Of a DNA stretch of 64,000 nucleotides, positions 57,420-64,000 are shown piece by piece (the stretch's first letter is position 1; the number at the start of each line of letters is the position of its first letter). This DNA comes from Micropterix aruncella (Eukaryota > Arthropoda > Insecta > Lepidoptera > Micropterigidae), in assembly GCA_944548615.1 (NCBI GenBank), contig OX155952.1, forward strand, positions 32,070,278 through 32,134,277, read 5' to 3'. The position numbers were made by a program, and so were the translations under genes. Below the pieces are notes generated by a model. The model saw only the letters and a program-made list of their open reading frames with translations, did not search any database and had not been told where the DNA came from.

Positions 57420-58500
57420 ACATACCATAATCTAAATGAATTCGATTATAATTCGAAATCTTATATTGAAATATAGTACGAGAAGTTTCTCGGCGTTATC
57501 CTTTGTTACGTCTGTCGGCGTATATTTGCCGTAAATATCAAGTGCCGCTTCATAAATAATTTGGCATTATTCAGTGCTCTTTCGATTGCTTACTTTCTCG
57601 ATTGCGTAATTTTAATTCCCGATTAGTGTAAAATAGTGCACTTATAAGACATATAGATAATTCCCTTCATAAATTTCTCATCTATCACATCTATGTTCAT
57701 GCTTATAAACTCGTTTACGAGCAATCACGAATTTAAAATTTTGCAAAACGCTTGCTTTTCGCACTTTTACCACCGGAAAAAACCCCAATTATCTACACCA
57801 AAAGAGCCTTCATGGCCTGAATATTCATCCCGCAAAGTTTACAACAACCCACAAAGAAGCCGTTTGAGAATGTATGGATCTGGAAGCTGCTTTGGGAGGA
57901 TTATAATTATGTATTTCTATTCTTGCCTGGATGGCTGAACAATTTCTAGAATAAAGATTTTGTTTATTTTCGGTTGTCGAAAAATCAGCTTATTGGGAGC
58001 AACGCCGAAAGGCCAGCGGACACTCATTTTATGCAATTAGAAAACGAAACCGAAATTCGGTCGAACTTTAGTAGTCTGGAAACCATTACCAGTTTTATTG
58101 GTTGTATAAGAATGAGAGTGGTCTTTCTTTGGGTAGACGCATACAGCGGTTGCATCCATGTTGGGGGGAGGTAAGGGGTTGACATTCGGTCGCGTGTCGT
58201 TGTGTCCAATATTTCGATGAATGCGATGCGACACGGTGCTTGGATTTCGAGATTTCGCGTTTGCTACATGGATTTTACGAACTACTCGTATTCAGGTCTT
58301 GATCATGAAAATTGATACTAAAATCATCAGGTACTTGTTTCACGAAATGTACTTTCTATCTTTCTTATTTATTTTCTTTTTACATCCTCCTCCTTTCCGA
58401 AATGATAATGATAGTAAGTATTGTTGAAAATGAAAAAGCCAACGAACTTGCTAAGACGGGAGAAAAAGCCTTGCAAACCTAATGCTCAAATAAATATGTT
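57420..58500. other. Unassigned stretch
   Basis: No certain gene. 57693-57938 is an open frame of 81 codons (KKPQLSTPKEPSWPEYSS..) with no motif I can name. A GGGGGGAGGT run lies at 58162. No repeats were recognised. Confidence 0.3.
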
Positions 58501-58539
58501 TAGAACAATCCGTCAACCACTGGAACAACAAGCCAGGGT

Positions 58540-58985
58540 TGAGTCAATCCAAAGCGCTTTATTAAAAGGCTTAATTAAGGCTTACGACCCTAAGACGGCC
58601 CGTGAGGCCTTATCGCTACATGGATCAATCTACGCATACTGGTGAGGGCGCTCACGGGGCACTGTGGCCTTAACAAACACATGTACAACCTCAAGCTCCG
58701 AGACACAAAAATGTGCAGGTTCTGCCAAGGGGCAGAGGAAACTCCCCTGCACCTCATATGCAAGTGTGGCCCGCTGATGAGTAAAAGATACACCTACTTG
58801 GGCGGTCATTACCTTCAACCTGAGGAGGTAAAACAATTTGGCGCCAAAAGCCTGTTGCGGTTCTTAAATGACACGAGGCTTAGCGCAGAACTATAGTAGG
58901 TGGCGAACACAATAGATCAGCAATGGTCGCGCAGTGTTACAAGGCTCATAAAGACCTTAGAAAAACTCCGTTACAACAAATAAAA
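58540..58985 (+). pseudogene. LINE 3' fragment (end of ORF2 with CCHC)
   Basis: The frame from about 58621 reads WINLRILVRALTGHCGLNKH, then KMCRFCQGAEETPLHLICKC and ends LNDTRLSAEL at 58896. LTGH..LN.HLY.....CRFCxxxEETxxHLxCxC is the region after RNase H in I/Jockey-type LINEs, including the terminal zinc motif CRFC..H..C. Everything upstream is missing. The 3' UTR ends AACAAATAAAAAAAATAAAA. It is not the same family as the intact LINE at 46 kb by this motif (CRICGEEPEDSIHIVGRC). Confidence 0.65.
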
Positions 58986-58989
58986 AAAA

Positions 58990-60000
58990 TAAAAAAGTAT
59001 TGTTGAGGACGACTAGGGGGCAAGAGATAGAATGAAGGAGATGGGGAAAGGGGCGAGATTAACCAATGTGAAAATGGAAAAAAAACCTTAAATATCACGG
59101 AATCCCCCCTTCCTTACTCTGCCTATTTTGTAAGCCAAGGATACTTACTATATGTAGGTAATAAAAAAAAAACAAATTGAACTACACACTTTTGTAAAAT
59201 ATTAACTGAAACAGCCTGATATGTAGGTAAGGCCCATGAATAGAAAAAATCGTGCCTCCAATGCTCCTTCTTGTGACACTGACGCTGCATCACTGTGATA
59301 AAAAACACGCCCCTATCTTTTATTTTGAACCCCAACTGCAAGATACTACCTCCAGACCGTATTCCAGTATATTCGTGCGGCATTGCGTCTTTGCGACAAT
59401 ACACAGTTGCATCACGTCTCATGACGACGGGCAGTCGTGGGATACGATCTCCAGACCGTACCTTTAGCTGATATTAAAACAAATCTGTTATTTACTTCGA
59501 ATGACTCCGCACTTAGAAATCGGCAAGAACATGTTTTCTACCTTTACTGTACATTCCAGCTTTTCTTTAAAGTATCGAGATAGCCGTTTCTCTAGGCGAA
59601 GCAGAGCCTGCGACAAAGTAACTCGATTTTCACCCTCGCTTTCGTCTTCCTTTATCCGAGCCGGGTATCTACTTACAGACCAGGCCTTTGATATAAAAGT
59701 CTCTCTCCGTGAAAGGCGCTGATAAAATCTTAAAGGATTCTTTCTTCAATCCGAGTCAAATATCAAATTAGTCAAAGGTTGAGAGCGGACATCTCTCATT
59801 TTCTCCCATAAATTCTGAGTTAAGTCACTCGGATAACTTTTGTATTTATGTATCGGCGATAGGCGCCATCATTTTATTTACAGGTATGTACTCGTATTTA
59901 CAATTTTTGACGTCATTTTAAACAACGTATCAACTATCCCCAAATATACGTAATAAAGGAACTTGAAGTAATTTCAAATAACAAATATTACTATAAAATT
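58990..60000. other. Non-genic stretch
   Basis: No gene was recognised. TCTCCAGACCGTA occurs twice (near 59351 as CTCCAGACCGTATTC and 59449), a minor direct repeat. Confidence 0.35.
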
Positions 60001-60006
60001 TAAGGC

Positions 60007-60235
<229 letters not shown>

Positions 60236-60248
60236 TCTCCAAACCTAT

Positions 60249-60844
60249 GGGCCAAAGGAACGTTCCGTTGAGGCAATAAATCATTAGGCCGGCCTGCCCC
60301 TTTTAATACCTGCTTGTAGGGATGTGTGTCATAACCTTCGCAGATTATCTATCAGATTATTACATTATTGAAATTGCGCATCTAAGCTTTTGTCGGGTCA
60401 CTTTTCAGTTCGTCAAAAAATGACAAAATGTTATTTATAAAGCACCGAGTCTGCATGTTAATATCACCCTTCAACTTCAATAGCTCCAGGTAAGAAAATA
60501 TGTGGGACTCATTATTACAAAATGCCACGATAACATTTTACTAATGACTGTTTAGAAATTAATAATGACCTATGATATGCCATGCTATGATAATCAGTTA
60601 TCTATTAAGTACTCATTTAATAACTCACATCACATAATTAGGTTATTATTTAATTACTCTAATTCTAAAATAATGCTTAAACCGAAAATATTAATAAATA
60701 TAGCAATCGGTACTATAATAAATGCAGATACTATATAATACTGTTTCATCGAGCAAGCGTAATTCATCGATACGCAATATCGACGTTAGCCGCATCCTTG
60801 TTGACAGCTCGGTTTATTACCCCATCGGAACGTTCCTTTGGCCC
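60249..60844. mobile_element. 596-bp non-autonomous element with ~34-bp TIRs
   Basis: Left end GGGCCAAAGGAACGTTCCGT and right end, in reverse complement, GGGCCAAAGGAACGTTCCGA; the match continues as TGNGGNAATAAANC, 30 of 34 bases. The interior is AT-rich and non-coding. A TA dinucleotide lies one base outside each end (CTAT and GTAC), a possible short duplication. Superfamily uncertain. Confidence 0.65.
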
Positions 60845-60954
60845 GTACTTTAGGCCAACGCATGCTCTAATGCAGACTTGCTGTGTTAAGCAGAGGTGCT
60901 CTTGCGTGCATGTAGTAGAAAAATAACATAATTAATATTGGTATCTATGTCATG

Positions 60955-61594
60955 ATCATCATCAGCCGGTAGTCGACCACTGTTGGGCATAGGCCTCCCC
61001 CCATAGAATGCCATGACGAACATGACGCCTCCATCCACCTACTTTCTACGATCTTGGCAATGTCATCGGTCCATCTTATGGGGGGTCGTCCTACACTTTA
61101 TCTGCCGGTTCGTGGTGGCCATTTGAGAACTTTTTTCCCCAACCCTTGTCGGTTCTGCGAGCTTTTTGGCTTTGCCCATTGACGTTTCAAGTTGCTAATT
61201 TTACAAGCTAAGACAGTGAGCGTGGTTCTGCTGCGGATTTCCTCGTTTCGGATCCTAGCATGCAGTGAAACTCCAAGCATATCTCTCTCCATGGTTCGCT
61301 GCGTTACTTTGAGCTTGTGTATGCGGTCAATAATTAGCGACCATTTCTTAGTCCTGTATGTCATCACTGGCAACACGCACTGATTGTAGACTTTCGTCTT
61401 AAGGCTCTGCGATATTTATGTATAACGAAAAAATATGGCGCATTTTCCGAACGCTGCCCATCCGAGTTGGATTCCTTGTCGAAGTTGAGTCTGCCTAGCT
61501 GGATCATCTGACCCAAATAAAAATACTGGTCGACAACTTCAATAATATATTTCCCAACAAGGTAATTGTATATTGTATCTTCTGTCAAGGTCAT
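60955..61594 (-). pseudogene. RTE-type LINE 3' fragment, frameshifted
   Basis: On the minus strand: VVDQYFYLGQMIQLGRLNFD, a frameshift near 61435, then HKYRRALRRKSTISACCQ followed, after another shift near 61375, by QCVLPVMTYRTKKWSLI and HKLKVTQRTMERDMLGVSLH with ARIRNEEIRSRTTLTVLACK and KVLKWPPRTGR, then SVGRPPIRWTDDIAKIV in a further frame-consistent stretch. The pattern (YLG..I...N...EI..R I..GWAAF ... QCVLPVMTYG.ETW.L.....RL...QRAMER.MLGVSLRDRIRN..IR.RT ... GRPP.RWTDD) is the RT C-terminus of insect RTE elements. The 3' UTR carries CACTGTTGGGCATAGGCCTC, a hallmark of that family. 5' truncated and inactive. Confidence 0.75.
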
Positions 61595-61599
61595 TGCAT

Positions 61600-61737
61600 C
61601 AAATTCAAAATTAAAAATTATTTATTGAGTTCAAATTATGGGTACATTCAATTTACAAAAGTCTTAACCTAACTAGGCTGCCGCCTGTTCCAAGGTAGAC
61701 AAGTTATTTTAATTATCCTAAGAAATCTATAATATTA
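61600..61737. other. Short flank between RTE fragment and Helitron
   Basis: The sequence TTATTGAGTTCAAATTATGG and CTAGGCTGCCGCCTGTTCCA resembles a LINE 3' tail but was not assigned. Confidence 0.3.
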
Positions 61738-62336
61738 TCACTACATAGTATAAAACAAAGTCGCTTTCTCTGTCCCTATGTCCCTTTGTATGCTTAAATC
61801 TTTGAAACTACGCAACGGATTTTGATGCGGTTTTTTTTAATAGATAGAGTGATTCAAGAGGAAGGTTTATATGTATAATAACATCCATTAAATAGTGGAG
61901 AAGTACTGCTATTTTTAAGGTTTCTAATGTGATGTCGTAAATAATTACATTTTTTCCGCTTACATTGCAAACGCAGGCTGAACCCTACGAGTTTTATCAA
62001 AATAATGTACTAAGTATTGTACACATTGAAAAGGTCTACAGAAAAGTCCGTGATGGTATATGTCTATCTCTTATGGATAACCCACAATAACTTTTTTTTG
62101 TCATTTACTTTTTACGACAAATAATGACTAATTTTCGAAGCGATTTTAACCAATACAGCATTAATCCTTAACCAATTAAATACCTTGAATACATTGTTCA
62201 TTTAATATAGATCTATATGGCCCTTTACACCGTATGATTTAAGTGAATATTTTCGAAGATATTACAGATTTAAAAATTGCGGGACGTAGCGTTTGCGGCG
62301 GTACCGGCCGGCCGCCCGGTGCGGCAAGAGCGTGCC

Positions 62337-62344
62337 TATAAATA
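62337..62344 (+). promoter_or_regulatory. TATA box of the Helitron Rep/helicase promoter
   Basis: TATAAATA is set in a GC-rich patch (GGTACCGGCCGGCCGCCC at 62300-62317) and followed about 30 bases later by the TTTTCCCTATAGCACTTTG stretch where transcription would start. It lies about 720 bases upstream of the ATG at 63063, leaving room for a long or spliced 5' UTR. Confidence 0.5.
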
Positions 62345-63062
62345 GCGCGTCTGAGGCCGCGGTTTTCCCTATAGCACTTTGAATTTAGCAGCGATCGGAC
62401 GCGTTTATTATATCGGAGCTCTCCAGCGAGGAAACTAGCAATACTTAGGTAATAAAAACGAGCTTTTCAGCGCGACAACGTATCAGTAATTATAAGTAAG
62501 TTACGATAAATAATTGTATGATAGTAGTTTTAAAATATAAATTATATTCTATTCTAAGGTTAATTTTTAAATCGCACTTATAGCAATTATAAGTACCTAC
62601 ATAAGGTGAGATAAGATTAGATTAAATAAAACCATAATTTATGGATTGCAATTTTCTATTAAGATCTTGATTAAAATTTACAGTTAGATCAATTTAATAT
62701 TAGGGAAATTATTTTCAAAAATCGTGATTTAAGGTGAGATATGTAAGTTCAGAAAAAGTACTTAATAGAATAGGTATCTTTTGTTGTTGATGATTGTTGA
62801 TTATCTTTTGTTTTTAGTCGCACGAATAGCAAATTATTTTTTATAATTAAAAGCGTTGTTTAAGTTGAGGTATTTCAGTAAAAAAAAAAGAACTGAATAG
62901 AATAGGTATCTTTTGTTTTTTATGATTGCTGATTATCTTTTGTTTCTAAATGGTAAGAATTTAGATATTTTTTACTGCGGCACATACTAATAATATGGCA
63001 ATTTGTGCATAGGTAATCATACATATAGAACTGAGTAAATTTTGTACAGAAATTATAAAGTC

Positions 63063-64000
63063 ATGTCTGGAAGACGTCGTCGTTCGAACATAGGTCGTAG
63101 TACAGTGAATGCCAGAAGAGTACGTTCAGCAAGAGATGAAGAATCGTCAACGGAACGTGAGGCTCGCCTCAGTCAGGCTCGGGATAGATATAGAGCTGAG
63201 AGAGAGAGAGAGAATCTTCAGTAGAGCGTGAGATTCGCCGCAGCCGGGATCGAGATAGGCATACGGTTCAGAGGGACAGAGAATCGTCAGTAGAGCGTGA
63301 GGCTCGCCTCAGTCAGCTTCGGGATAGATATAGAGCTGAGAGAGAGAGAGAATCTTGAGCGTGAGGTTCACCGCAGCCGAGATAGGGAAAGACATCGAAT
63401 ACAGAGAGCCAGAGAATCATCAGCACGAGTGAATAAAGAAAATTCTGCCATGAATTACGATCCTTCGATTTCTTACAAGGACGATTGTATAGTATCAATA
63501 GGTACTATGTCAGTAGTGTGTGAACATTGCTTGGCATTGAAATTCAAGGACGAATCGAAAGGCATGTGTTGCTTACAAGGAAAAGTCAAATTAGAAGAAG
63601 TTCTCCCTCCACCTGAACCACTTCACTCTCTTCTTACGGGTGATCATCAGAAATCCAAGCAATTCATGCGCAATATACGCCGTTATAATAACGCATTTCA
63701 AATGACCTCTTTTAAGAGTAAGCAAGTCGTTGAGCGTGGGTTCATGCCTACATTTAAAATTCAAGGGCAAGTGTACCACTTAGCTGGGAGCTTGCTACCA
63801 CTTCGACCCGATGATCACAAATTTCTGCAAATATATTTTATTGCAGATCCAGATACACAAGCATCTACGCGGTGTACAAGTGTTGCACAGCCAATTGATA
63901 GAGATTTGATTAGATCTCTCCAAGATATGTTACATTCTCATAATTGCTACATACAGTCTTTCAAAACTGCGATTGAGAGTGTTCCAGCAGATACTCCTGA
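63063..64000 (+). pseudogene. Helitron Rep/helicase N-terminal region (partial, two small frameshifts)
   Basis: ATG 63063 starts MSGRRRRSNIGRSTVNARRV, followed by a run of arginine/glutamate-rich repeats (EREARLSQARDRYRAERERE-like units; the repeat unit CGTGAGGCTCGCCTCAGTCA appears at 63159 and again at 63297). The frame is shifted in the AG microsatellite near 63211 and again near 63353, where five bases of the repeat (CAGTA) are missing. From 63358 it is open to the window edge: VVCEHCLALKFKDESKGMCC, then LPPPEPLHSLL, FMRNIRRYNNAFQMTSFKS, RGFMPTFKIQGQVYHLAGSL and KFLQIYFIAD. This is the Helitron_like_N module found ahead of the HUH Rep and helicase domains, with the CxxC..CC zinc motif. Rep nicks ssDNA for rolling-circle transposition; it is beyond the window. 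If the two shifts are sequencing slips in repeats, the gene could be intact. Confidence 0.75.

Larger units (their letters stand above)
61738..64000 (+). mobile_element. Helitron 5' part (autonomous type), runs off the window
   Basis: The 5' end TCACTACATAGTATAAAAC, then AAAGTCGCTTTCTCTGTCCC and CGCAACGGATTTTGATGCGG, is the typical start of insect Helitrons. It begins with TC directly after A (61737). A TATA promoter and a Rep/helicase-like ORF follow (63063 on). The CTRR-hairpin 3' end lies outside the window. Internal direct repeats of AATAGGTATCTTTTGTT occur near 62769 and 62898. Confidence 0.8.

Noticed and set aside
57693..57938. Possible carboxylesterase-like exon (KKPQLSTPKEPSWPEYSS)
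   Set aside because: The resemblance is only a loose Pro/Trp pattern; no catalytic or structural motif supports it.

Overview
The window is AT-rich, intron-bearing animal DNA, almost certainly from an insect. Support comes from short (CCTAA)n/(TTAGG)n tracts of the arthropod telomere type, introns with GT..AG borders, and a dense mix of insect-type transposons (HARBI1 plus MADF/BESS partner, hAT, piggyBac-type MITE, RTE, R1-like, an RLE-bearing LINE, Penelope, Helitron). Many short GTAGGTACCTAC-like strings and the style of the dispersed repeats suggest Lepidoptera, but that is inference. No prokaryotic features are present.

Only three pieces look like host genes, all on the + strand. They are the last two exons of a PDZ-domain protein (76-331), a GT31 beta-1,3-galactosyltransferase-like gene (4390-5400, perhaps with a small upstream exon at 4306-4326), and an isolated zinc-knuckle exon resembling ZCRB1, the U11/U12 snRNP 31K protein (18157-18340).

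The rest is a transposon landscape. 0.7-12 kb: a foldback MITE, a divergent tandem duplication, an internally deleted hAT element with TIRs and an 8-bp target duplication, a 3' fragment of a restriction-like-endonuclease LINE, a TIR element and a solo LTR both inside one dispersed repeat, and an IS630/mariner-like remnant carrying a TTAA-flanked MITE. 11.9-15.7 kb: a YqaJ-nuclease gene, frameshifted, whose putative intron holds four units of a 245-bp tandem repeat. 17-25 kb: a second TTAA MITE, a 5S-derived SINE, a PHD-type LINE ORF1, hAT and Penelope remnants and the better RLE-LINE copy. 26-30 kb: two inverted 15-bp minisatellites around duplicated telomere-like repeats, then a HARBI1 transposase whose intron contains the antisense BESS-motif exon of its partner gene. 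30-38 kb: a LINE 5' fragment, a large inverted/tandem repeat flanked by (TA)n arrays, and a LINE 3' fragment. 39.4-45.3 kb: nested insertions in which one R1-like LINE sits inside another, which itself lies in a repeat with inverted ends, with a 20-bp target duplication.

45.9-50.9 kb holds the best-preserved element: a full-length LINE on the minus strand with open ORF1 and ORF2 (endonuclease, reverse transcriptase, RNase H), a (CTA)n tail and a perfect 13-bp target duplication, so a recent insertion. 51-61.6 kb is repeat-poor to repeat-rich intergenic DNA with SINE-like, Penelope, LINE and RTE remnants and a fourth (TA)n array. From 61738 to the right edge lies the 5' portion of a Helitron, with a TATA promoter and the start of a Rep/helicase gene that runs out of the window.
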